Positions 45,925-55,154 of a stretch of 64,000 bases of DNA are shown piece after piece. Under the pieces are notes generated by a model. That model ran no database searches and was not told the DNA's origin. It saw nothing but the letters and a program-made list of their open reading frames with translations. Source of the DNA: Neoceratodus forsteri. Its lineage: Eukaryota > Chordata > Ceratodontiformes > Ceratodontidae. The translations under genes were made by a program, and so were the position numbers. Where the stretch lies: positions 162,168,501 through 162,232,500 of the forward strand of contig CM057456.1 in assembly GCA_016271365.2 (NCBI GenBank), given 5' to 3'. The stretch's first letter is position 1. Each line of letters starts with the position of its first letter.

Positions 45925-47466
45925 ATGACCGAGCAAGTTGTGGGAGAGGAGGAACACAGTGGTGGGAGGAGGAGGAGACCTTACTTTACCAAGGCCGAGA
46001 CCGAAGCCCTGTTTGACGCCTACCTGGATCAGGAGCCACTTCTCAGTGGACAGCAGGGAACACCTCAAGCCCATGCTGCTGCATGGGAGGAGGTGGCATG
46101 TGCTGTGAACCTGCATGGCAGCCACCAGTGCTCCATGCAGGAGTGCAAGAAAAAGATGGGCACGGACAGGAGGAGGATAAAGGAGAAGGTGGCTGCCATC
46201 AGGGCAGCATGAGCTGCAACAGGTGGGGGACAGCTGGAGGTGGTGGACCTGGCACTACAGGAGGAGAGGATTGCTGGAAGCATGCAGCGTAGTGCCATTG
46301 AGGGTGTTCCGGGTGGTGGCTTCCAGACGGGTGGTGGCCTATCACTGCATGGTAAGTCATGGTCTGTCTATGGGGGGGCAGGGTAGGTCACATGCAGTAA
46401 CATGACTTTGCTTTCCCTTACAGATCCTGAGCATCTGCATGGGTCAACGGTGGTGGGCCTGTCCACTGAGGACAGTCAGCTGGAGATGGAGGAGGACCCA
46501 TCCACCTCCACAGGTATACGTGGCTCAGTGCGACAGTGGGGCTGCCTGGCTGTCCACACTGATGTTGTTGTAACAGGTGCAGAGGAAGCCCTGCCTGTGT
46601 CCCAGCGTGCCAGCATCCACAGATGCCAGCATGCTGTGCCTGGGGCTGGTGCAGAGTCCATCACCGATGATGATGTCACTAACGTCATGGGCAGTGACAC
46701 ATGTGTGCCATGGGATGGCCACACAGCAGGACACATCATGGCCATGACTGTGGGTGGTGCTGCCATGGAGGCCTGCATGTCATCACAGTCCCAGCCTGTG
46801 TCTGTCAGCACCAGTGGGGCAGCACTGGTGTCTGTTCAGGACAGTGGGACTGTTGAGGCCACTGCGGCAGCACCACTGAGCCCTGGGGAGTGGCAGCCAG
46901 AGGGGCAGCATCAGCAGTCAGCCAATGGGCTTGGGGGTACAGGGTTCAGCAGCGGCATCTGTGCACTGCCTATGGACATGCCCAAACCTGGTCCTGGTGC
47001 GCAGCGCCCACCCTCAAGGGGTGCTGAGCATCAGGGCTGTGCACACCCTGAGGGACAGGATGCTGAGGAGGCAGATGACCTCTTGGACGAGCACAACCGC
47101 CTACTGCAAGCATCAGTCCAGCAGCAGATGTGGCTTGCGACGTTGGTGGATGCACTGCGTGCAGCTCTGGAGTGGGCAGAGGAGTGTCGCAGCAGGGACA
47201 CTGCTCTGATCCTGGCAGGGATGGACCGGTTGCTGGAGGACATGACCGCTGCCATTGACAGGCATGCACAGGGATTCACTGCTGTCATGGCCACAATGGG
47301 CACACAGTCATATGCCCATGTGTCACAGACACCACGCAGTGCACTGTCCACCCCACATTCCCGGAGTCGTGCGACTCCCTCCCTGTCAACACCAGGTTCA
47401 GCTGTGGGCATCCCGAGCATGCCTGGTGCAGGCATGTTCGGTGTGCTGCAGACCCCTGTGCAAGCA
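45925..47466 (+). pseudogene. Harbinger Myb/SANT-like protein 2, interrupted
   Basis: Exon 1 (45925-46351) starts MTEQVVGEEEHSGGRRRRPY and has a trihelix domain at about residues 18-90 (FTKAETEALFDAYL, AAAWEEVACAV, MQECKKKMGTDRRRIKEKV). WEEVA and the Cys-basic helix align with the minus-strand gene, so the two are paralogs. A TGA at 46210-46212 follows residue 95; the frame then stays open to a GT-AG intron of 72 bp (46352-46423; CATG|GTAAGT, TTACAG|AT). Splicing keeps the frame into exon 2, whose end has an amphipathic stretch (DLLDEHNRLLQASVQQQMWL, near 47070-47145). The TGA may be a decayed CGA codon. A CR1 fragment enters at 47467, so the original C-terminus is uncertain. Confidence 0.75.
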
Positions 47467-47915
47467 CATAGAAACATAGACATAGAAACATAGAAACATA
47501 GAAGTTGACGGCAGATAAGGACCGCAAGGCCCATCCAGTCTGCCCATTTCTTTTTCTACCTTATAAATGTGCCATCGGCCTTTGCTCTGTCAGTGACCTA
47601 TCTATTCATAGTCATTTGTATTGCTCCCTTATGCCTATCCCATGCCTGTTTGAAGCCCTGCACTGTATTCATAGCCACCATTTCTTGTGGTAAGCCATTC
47701 CATGCATCCACCACCTTTCTGTGAAAAGAATTTCCTCACATTTCCTTAATCGGCCTCCCTCTAATCTCATGCTGTGTCCTCTTGTCCTGCTATTTTTCTT
47801 ATATTTAAACATGTTAGACTCTTTCACCTTGTTTATGCCCTTAAGGTGTTTGAATGCCTCGATCATATCACCTCTCTCCCTCCTTTGCTCAAGGGTAGGC
47901 ACAGTCATGTTCACA
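47467..47915 (-). mobile_element. CR1-like 3' end inserted in the Harbinger Myb-like gene
   Basis: The left edge has CATAGAAACATAG octamers. The text GGCAGATAAGGACCGCAAGG and GTCTGCCCATTTC is the CR1 3' UTR inverted. The minus frame reads TLEQRRERGDMIEAFKHLKG and INKVKESNMFK. The right edge is uncertain by about 20 bp. It belongs to a CR1 subfamily slightly different from the others here. Confidence 0.8.
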
Positions 47916-48640
47916 CAGTGGAACCCCTTGGGGACCATCGGTGCCACCCCATGAGGCCAGTGATCAGCCTGTCAGTGCTGGCTGGTCTCGGCAGGGCCGC
48001 CCATGCATCTGTGGCGGCCAGGCACTGTGTCACATGACTGACCTGTCTCCCAGCATGGCTACTGTCTTGTGCTGCCCTGTGTGCATTGTGTCTTTCAGCG
48101 GGCAGTGCATGGGTGGGTACCGGCCCTGTGCATGGACACACAGTCCACCTGCACACCTCTCAGCTGCTGTCTGCAGTTGTGTGTGCATGATGATGCCTGC
48201 ATTGTGCTGTACACCAATGTGCAATGGTGCTCAGCATCTGACACATGCACATGGACAGGCAGTGGGCATGGTGGCCTGTGGACACGTGTGTGGCTAGGGT
48301 TGGCATTCTGGGTTGGTGTGCCTCCTGCCCTTTGTGCAAGTTTGGTGCATTGTGTGTGTGTGCGTGTGTGTGTGTCCATCTGCATGGCATGTTAGTCCTC
48401 ACCCATCCCTGGTTGTGTGTGTGGTTCCATGCCCTGCCACTTCCCTTGATGGCATGCACCTCTGTGTGTGTCCATGCGTTTTGTGGGTTGTGCCTTAGCC
48501 ACTGTTGGCTCGTAATGGCCCCATGACTTACCTGGGTTGGCTGAAGTGCTCCTCTGTGATGGTGTCCCAGTGCAGCTGTGCCAGCCGGATCAGTGGGGTT
48601 CCATCGCCCAAGGGGCTGCCCATCACCATCGTCACCGGCG
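47916..48640. other. T/G-rich segment between Myb-like gene 2 and the transposase
   Basis: The plus strand is TG-rich, with a GTGTGTGCGTGTGTGTGTG run at about 48351-48375. It would hold the 3' end of the plus Myb-like gene and, on the minus strand, a possible extension of the transposase: after the TGA at 48645-48647 the frame reads PLIRLAQLHWDTITEEHFSQ up to a GTAAGT donor-like site near 48535. No separate gene was seen. Confidence 0.5.
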
Positions 48641-48644
48641 TCCC

Positions 48645-49784
48645 TCATCGCCCCCATCGCTGTCCCCTTTGACCTGTACGGCTATCCCATTCATTGGCCA
48701 TGTTGTCCAGAATGCAACAGGCCAGGAATAGCCCACAGGCCTTTGAGGGGCTGTACTGTAAGGGCACACCGGAGGTGTCCAGGCAATGGAAACATGCCTT
48801 CAGCATCTCGAACACCAGCCGAAACATTATGTGTGGTGGCATGGCCCTCATTGTAGCGGTGTGCGATGGGGTCGTGGGCCGCCGGTAGGGTGTGAGCAGC
48901 CAGGGACGGAGTGGGTATCCACTGTCACCTGTGTGTAGAGGGTGGAGGTTAATTTGGTGATCAGCATTGCCCTGCCCCGGGCCATGTAGGCCACTACCCA
49001 TGTCACCTCTGGCCATGCCCCTCCAGGCCCTATGATTGTCCATGTGATTTGCATACTCACCCACTAGGTGGCCAGTGGGGATGTCCCCACTCTCAGATCT
49101 GTGGCACAGTGCTGACTGGTGCCAGATGAAGGCATCATGTGCTCCCCCAGGGTGCATGGCACAGACATTGATCATGCACCCCCTGGCATCGCACACCCCC
49201 TGGCAGTTGATGCTGGCATAGCCCTTGTGATTGATGTATGTGGCCCCCTCAGAGCCAGGTGGTGTGCATATGGCCACATGGATGCAGTCTATTGCCCCTA
49301 GCATGCCAGGCATATGTGCTACACTGTGGAACTCCTGTATGTTTGCTGTGCACTCTGCCGGTGTGCTGGGGAAATGGATGTACTCCTCAGCATGTGGCAG
49401 CAGTGCGCAGAGGAATTGGGTGAGGTGGCATGACGTGGCCAACTGGGTTATGCCTGTGGTGTCCCCAGTTGGTCTCTGGAAGGTACCCGTGGTGAGCAAG
49501 CACATGCAAGCTGTCACTTTAGTCTCCACTGACAGGGCATGGCTCCGTCGTGTGGGTGCCTGCATCGCATCACTGCACAGTGCACAGAGCCACCTCAGAA
49601 TTGCCCTATTCAGGCAGTACCGGCCCACAATCTCAGTATCACTGTACAGCTCGAAGCTGGTGTGGGCTTGGTACTGCCTGTTGGGGGCATACCACTGACG
49701 GGCCCTTCCACTGCCATGCCCCCCTGCCACCCGCCTTCTCACCCCCCTCATAATGGCCTCCATCTGGAAGGTGGCACTGGCCAT
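48645..49784 (-). pseudogene. HARBI1-like DDE transposase, damaged
   Basis: PIF/Harbinger transposases cut and paste the element by a DDE nuclease. Exon 1 is 49784-49061 and exon 2 is 48928-48645. The 132-bp intron (49060-48929; GTGG|GTGAGTATGC to ACACACAG|GTGAC) has no in-frame stop, so unspliced DNA is also open. Splicing restores GHLVGDSGYPLRPWLLTPY, the canonical family block. Spliced length is 335 residues. Catalytic D166 (GAIDCIHVAI) and D243 (GDSGYPL) are present. The third acidic residue, normally in RNVIER, is missing: RYNEGHATTHNV is readable in another frame (48803-48850) between two compensating shifts, after which the frame resumes FEMLKACFHCLD. LACCILDNMA has Asp where His is usual. 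The terminal TGA follows CGA and may be premature. Probably inactive. Confidence 0.85.
48929..49060 (-). other. Intron of the transposase gene
   Basis: 132 bp, a multiple of three and stop-free. The donor is GTGAGT and the acceptor TACACACAG. Removing it joins the split Gly codon of the VGDSGYPL block, where related transposases have no insertion. Confidence 0.8.
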
Positions 49785-50308
49785 GTCCCTGGCTTGTGTT
49801 CACCCCTGGCAGCTGTTATTTTATTCCCCGCCTGTCCTCACTGCTACTTCCCTGCACCGGGAACACCTGCATGGTGGCCTCTGTGTGTGGCACTTCCCTT
49901 CTGCACTGGCTGTGGCTCCCCACACCTTCCCTGTGCCTCTGTGTTCAGGGTGCCCTTTTCCTGGCCTGTCCTGTGTGTCCCTCCTGTCCTGTCTGTGTGG
50001 CTAGAGTTCTGCCTCATGTGCCTTCCCTGTAGCGTTCTTGCACCTCTCTCTTGCTCCTTTTTATTTTGGCTCATTTCTGCTATGGCGCAACTTCTGCTTG
50101 CTCCCCTATTGTGCATGGTGCAAGTTGTTAAATATCGCACTGCGCCATTTATGCATGGTTCCTTCCCCTTCAGTTTTGCATGCCTTCATTATTATTGCGC
50201 TGTTGCTTGGCGTGATTTCGGGGGCACAATTGCCTCCTGCTGAATATCGCAGAATGGCGCAATTTCGGACTTGCGCAGGCGCAACCCTATTGCACATGGC
50301 TCAGCTCT

Positions 50309-50324
50309 TTTGAATATCTCGGCC
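50309..50324 (-). repeat. Harbinger right terminal inverted repeat
   Basis: TTTGAATATCTCGGCC, the inverted partner of 42173-42188 with one mismatch. The TAT duplication follows. Confidence 0.85.
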
Positions 50325-50327
50325 TAT

Positions 50328-50398
50328 GTCTTTAGTAGGGGGTTTAACCCCTTTACTTTCCTTCCACAGATTCTTCCCTCTCTCCTCCAAGTCATCAA
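50328..50398. other. Possible continuation of the interrupted LINE
   Basis: This short segment lies between the Harbinger right end and a CR1 fragment. By position it should be the other side of the sequence at 42169, but it is too short to show coding content. Confidence 0.35.
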
Positions 50399-50885
50399 GA
50401 ACTAAATGGTGCAGGGTCTGCACCGGAGGACATATGAAGAGAGACTTGAGGAGCTTAATATGTATAGCCTCGAGGAAAGGAGGGAGAGGGGGACATGATA
50501 GAAACTTTCAAGTACCTCAAGGGAATCAACAAAGTCCAAGAGGGTAGCATCTTTCAAAAAGAGGTGTGCAAGAACAAGAGGGCACAATTTGAAGATAGAG
50601 GGGGCGGCTCAGAGGTAATTTAAGGAAGTATTTTTACAGAGAGGTTGTGGATGCATGGAATGGCCTCCGGAGGAGGTTGTGGAGTCAAAATCAGTGGTGG
50701 AATTCAAGCATGCATGGGATAGTCATAAGGCAATTCTGGGGGGTTGGGGTAGGAAGAAGTAGGCTGCTGGTTAACTAGGATCTGCAGCTTATCCAGTAGG
50801 TAGGGAAATGGGCAGACTGGGTGGGCCAAGCGGTCCTTATCTGCCGTCAAATTCTATGTTTCTATGTTTCTATGTTTCTATGTTT
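50399..50885 (+). mobile_element. CR1-like LINE 3' end
   Basis: The fragment starts at ATGGTGCAGGGTCTGCACC and reads the ORF2 C-terminus (RRERG, ETFKYLKGINKVQEGSIF). It runs through the 3' UTR to GGGCCAAGCGGTCCTTATCT and at least three TTTCTATG octamers (50857-50885). Truncated and frameshifted. Confidence 0.85.
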
Positions 50886-51299
50886 TCCACTACGTGTGAC
50901 TGCAGTCATTTTTACTTATAATGAATTCTAAAATATCTTATCACATATATGAATAAATATCTACGGAGATACACTGAGTAATGTGAAAGGGTATCTGTAA
51001 ACCTTCAGGCCAATCCTAACAATCAGAGCAATCCAAAATATCAAAATAAAAATAAGAATATGTACTATTATCTCTAGTATCTCTAATATTGATTTAAAGA
51101 TTGCAAGTACTGTTTTAAAGTATTAAAATATAATTAAAGCTTTTGTCAAAATATTAAAATGTGGTTAAGGCTAAGGCCAAAACTTAAGTGGACCTTTACA
51201 CCACTTAACACCACTAACTATTCAACTGAATTTGTTATTAAATACAAATCAGAAGTCCAGATTTCATGTACACAGACCTTAGGGGTTTATAATGGTCTT
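50886..51299. other. No recognised gene
   Basis: AT-rich spacer between two CR1 elements. Confidence 0.6.
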
Positions 51300-51603
51300 A
51301 ACCTGGAGTAATGCAGATCTATACTGGCATGATGGTCTGCATCTGTCTAGGAAGGGAACCAGGATTCTAGGTGATAGGTTTAAATGCTTCATTGGCAAGC
51401 ATTTAAACTAGCCAAGGGGGGGAGGCACTGGAAAGGAGCAGGGAAATCCTAGTCCCTCCCAAAAAATCAGGGTAGTAAGTGAGGTAAACACCAAGACAGA
51501 GATGTCTATAAGGAGAAGGGCAGGGGTAAATGGAGAAAATGACAAAGACAATAAGGACAGGGATGGGGCAAAAAGGGGTAAGGCCATCAAGAAATAGAGG
51601 GTA

Positions 51604-52542
51604 ATGAGTACCAATGCCTGTAGTCTGCGCAACACGAACCCTGAACTTGTGGCGTTGATGGAAGAGGGATGCCTGGATATCATAGCAGTCACAGAAACAT
51701 GGTACACAGAAAACCATGACTGGGATGTTAATATACCAGGGTACACAACCTACAGGAGAGATAGGGAGGGTAGAAGAGGGGGAGGAGTAGCTCTCTATGT
51801 AAGGGAAGGGATAAAAGCAACAGAACAAAAGAGTAAACAGGGAGGAGAGGAGGCACCGTGGATCACCTTAGAGACTGGAAATGGCACCACAATCTGCACA
51901 GGGGTTGTATACAGGCCCCCATGTCAGGGAGAAGGAATGCTCAAGGATGTGATAGAAGGCATCCTTAGGATGGCAGAGAAAAGGGAGATACTGTTGATGG
52001 GGGACCTGAATATGCCAGATGTTAACTGGAGCACCTTTGCTGAAGCCACATCCAAGAGAAGGGCCATTCTCAATGCCCTACAGGTGGCATGGCTCAGACA
52101 GTTAGTTTTGGAACCCACTCATGAGGGAGCAATCTTAGACCTCATACTCTCAAATGGGGACAGCGAGAGGATCACAGTTCTAGAAGTGGGTAGCCATCTG
52201 GGAAAAAGTGACCACAAAACAGTGTGGTTCATGATAAACTCAGCTACAGAGTCAAGCCATACAAAAGTGAGGGTACTGGACTTCAGGAGCGCTGACTTTG
52301 GCAAGATGGGAGAGTGCCTTAGAAAAGCACTAGAAAACGGGCTAGAAGGAGGGGTGGAGCAACAATGGGGAAACATCCAAACTGCCATCACAGAGACAAC
52401 AAACCTTTGTGTGAAGCAAATAAACAAATCAAAACAAAAGAAAAAGCCACTATGGTTCTCAAAAGAGGTGGCAGGGAAGGTAGTGGAGAAAAAGATAGCA
52501 TTTAGGAAGTATAAGGAAACACAGAAGGAGCAGGCTAGATAA
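51604..52542 (+). pseudogene. CR1 ORF2 endonuclease part, open 312 codons
   Basis: The APE-type endonuclease nicks the target DNA to prime reverse transcription. The frame starts at ATGAGTACCAATGCC and shows the domain in order: STNACSLRN, DIIAVTETW (catalytic Glu), GGGVALYVREGIKATE, ILLMGDLNMPDVNW (Asp and Asn), ILDLILSNGDSERI and LGKSDHKTVWF (SDH motif with the catalytic His). All recognisable catalytic positions are kept. The frame ends at TAA (52540-52542) where the sister copy at 20.7 kb reads GAA, so one base change closes it. Downstream sequence continues in related frames. The full ORF2 would be about three times longer. Confidence 0.8.
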
Positions 52543-54144
52543 CTGTACCAGTTAAGGCAGAAGGAAGCAGGGAGGGAAGTCAGAATAGCAAAGGCCCAAA
52601 CTGAGGAAAAGATACTGTAGCCAACTTGGTTAGGAAGGGGGATAACACCTTTTATAGGTACATCAGGGAGTGTAGAAAGACAAAAGGAGGGATAGTGAGG
52701 CTGAATAGAAAGGACGGTGGGTGGGCAGAGAGGGACAGTGCAAAAGCAGGGATACTGAATGAATACTTCTGCTCAGTATTCACAGAAGAGGAGGAGGGGG
52801 AGGTGCCTAATCCAATTAACAGAAGCACTCTGGATAGGGGGGTCGATCCCAGTCCTTTCAAGAAGAAAGAGTTCTGAAAGAACTCCTAAAACTGAAGGTG
52901 GACAAAGCAATGGGGCTGATGGAATTCACCCCAGAATTCTAAAAGAATTAATGGGAGAACTAGTGACACCACTGGCTACCCTTTTGAACAAATCATGGGA
53001 GGATGGTGTGGTACCCGAGGACTAGAGGAAGGCGGATGTGTTTCCCCTTCACAAAAGTGGGAACAAGACAGAGGCAGGAAACTAAAGACCTGTCAGTTTG
53101 ACCTCTGTGGTCGGGAAAGTAATGGAATCACTTCTGAAGGAAAGAATTGTTGAGTACCTAGAGGAAAGTGGGGCACAGGACCCAAAACAGCGTGGGTTCA
53201 CAGCGGGAAGGTCAGGTCAGATGAATCTAATTGATTTCTTTGACTGGGTGACCAAAGTAGTAGACCAGGGAGGGGCTGTGGACATGGCCTACCTAGACTT
53301 TAGCAAGGCATTTGACACAGTCCCACACAAAAGATTAACAATCAAAATAGTAGCCTGGGAGTGGGTCCCAGGGTGGTAGCCTGGGTAAAACATTGGCTGG
53401 ACAACAGGACACAGAAGGTAATTGTAAATGGAGTCCACTCTGAAGACAGAGAGGTTACCAGTGGGGTATTGCAGGGTTCAGTTCTGGGTCCATTCCTTTT
53501 TAATATCTTTATAAGTGACATTGATGAGGGACTGGAAGGAAAAGTATGCCTCTTTGCAGATGATACAAAGAACTGCAACATGGTTGATATACAAGGAGGA
53601 GTGGAAAGGATGAGAAGGGACTTGGCAAGGTTGGAGGAATGGTCAGAAGTATGGCAGCTTGGATTCAATGCAAAAAGGAAATAATGTACCTGGGAAACAA
53701 AACCCAGGGAAGATTACAGTGGGGTGGGGGGTAGTAAAACAACAAAATTGGAAAGGACCTGGGGGTACCTATATCAGATGACCTTAAGTTTAGCAAGCAA
53801 TGTGAGGAGGCAGTAGGGAGGTCTGAGGGATACTGGGATCTATAGGGAGATGCATCACCAGCAGAAAACAGGAAGTTGTTATCCCTCTGTACAGACAGTT
53901 GGTGAGACCACATCTGGAGTACTGTGTGCAGTTTTGGGGACCCCATCTCTGCAAGGACATAGACAGGATGGAGGCAGTCCAGAGGAGGGCAACTAAAATG
54001 GTGCAGGGTCTGCAAGAGAAGCCATACAAGGAGAGACTAAAGGAGCTTAATATGTATACTCTTGACGAAAGGAGGGAGAGGGGGCACATGATATAAACTT
54101 TTATGTACCTCAGTGGAATCAACAAAGTCCAAGAGGGTAGCATC
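52543..54144 (+). pseudogene. CR1 ORF2 reverse-transcriptase part, broken
   Basis: Pieces: FCSVFTEEEEGE (52626-52877); ADGIHPRILKELMGELVTPL (52759-53025); SLLKERIVEYLEESGAQDPK and DMAYLDFSKAFDTVPHKRL (53098-53379); GVLQGSVLGPFLFNIFISDI and the active site CLFADDTKNC (53361-53684); and RPHLEYCVQFWGPHLCKDID (53899-54096). These are RT blocks and the C-terminal domain of CR1. At least four frame changes are needed to join them, so no enzyme can be made. Confidence 0.85.
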
Positions 54145-54465
54145 TTTCAGAAAAAAAGATGTGCAAGAACAAGGGGACACAATTTGAAGATAGAGGGGAA
54201 CGGCTCAGGGGCAATGTGAGGAAGTATTTTTCACAGAGAAGGTGGTGGAAGCATGGAACAGCCTTCCTGAGGGGTTGTGGGGTCTAAAACTGTGGGAGAA
54301 TTCAAGAATGCATGGGACAGACATAAGGCAATTCTTATGGGGGTAGGAAGAAATAGGCTGTCGGTTAACTAGGATCTGCAGCTTATTCTGTAGGTAGAGA
54401 AATGGGCAGACTAGGTGTGCCAAGTGGTCCTTATCTGCCGTCAAAGTCTATGTTTCTATTAACCT

Positions 54466-55154
54466 ATAACAATGAACAATGGTTCATTTAAGTGCCTTTC
54501 TGCTTTTCTCCTCTCTTTTTCAGAAAGTACTTTAAATATATTTGAGATGTTCAGTACTTCACCCGATACTCCAAGATTCACTGAGAGAATTTTCTTACTA
54601 GAAGGTACTTAGTTATGATGTTCAGTTCCATTTGATTATAAATCAATTCAGTGCAGTTTGGGCGTAGTGACAGCAGCTATGAACAGCTAGTGTTACGGTA
54701 GCATTGAGCTCTCCCTGACAGAAAGTTTCAAATTCGATTACTCCTTTGGTAAATCTTCTGTATTCTTTTAAAAAAATCCTGAAAAAATGTTCAGAAAAAT
54801 ATCCAGGTGTCAGTCCAAGGTGATGCACGATTAACTTGAAGTTTTGCCTTTATTAACCACTCTCCTGGGTTTCCTACAGAAAGTCCTTGTTCACAGGAGC
54901 GCTCACTGTGCTTTCAGAATTCCTTGAGTCACTAGGGTGAAACAAATTACCTCTTGATAATAGGGGGTATATATGGGTGCAATATATATAAGTGCAGAAT
55001 AATACAAACTACAATAATGTGCAAGAAATGCAAATACAAAAGTACAAATAAACAAATATCTCTAAAGATGCAAATACTAGACAATTAAAAGCAAAAATAC
55101 AAAGCCAGAGCAACTCACCATATACACAATGTAGCAATGTCCTAGGATAGTAAT
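54466..55154. other. No recognised gene
   Basis: AT-rich sequence without an ORF or repeat end that I can assign. Confidence 0.55.

Larger units (their letters stand above)
42173..50324. mobile_element. PIF/Harbinger DNA transposon, three-gene copy
   Basis: An 8,152-bp element bounded by terminal inverted repeats: left GGCCCAGATATTCAAA, right (reverse complement) GGCCGAGATATTCAAA, matching at 15 of 16. Subterminal CTGAATATCGC words occur near both ends (42302 plus; 50238 plus) and once in the middle (inverted, near 45660). Short GCGCA/TGCGC words are frequent at both ends and in the centre. It encodes a HARBI1-like transposase and two Myb/SANT-like proteins. A CR1 fragment of about 450 bp was inserted later (47467-47915), so the original was about 7.7 kb. 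Usual autonomous Harbingers carry one Myb-like gene, not two. Confidence 0.85.
51300..54465 (+). mobile_element. CR1-like LINE, nearly complete
   Basis: A 5' leader (GGAAGGGAACCAGGATTC, CATTTAAACTAGCCAAGG) is shared with the copy at 16.3 kb. The endonuclease frame, the RT in several frames, a 3' UTR (GGCAGACTAGGTGTGCCAAG) and a CTATGTTTCTATT end follow. No separate ORF1 was recognised, so the copy may be 5'-truncated upstream of ORF2. It is the best-preserved CR1 in the window. Confidence 0.85.

Noticed and set aside
49231..49698. 155-codon plus-strand frame and 49539-50243 (234 codons)
   Set aside because: The first is the antisense of the transposase; the second starts there and runs into subterminal DNA. 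Neither has a recognisable domain.
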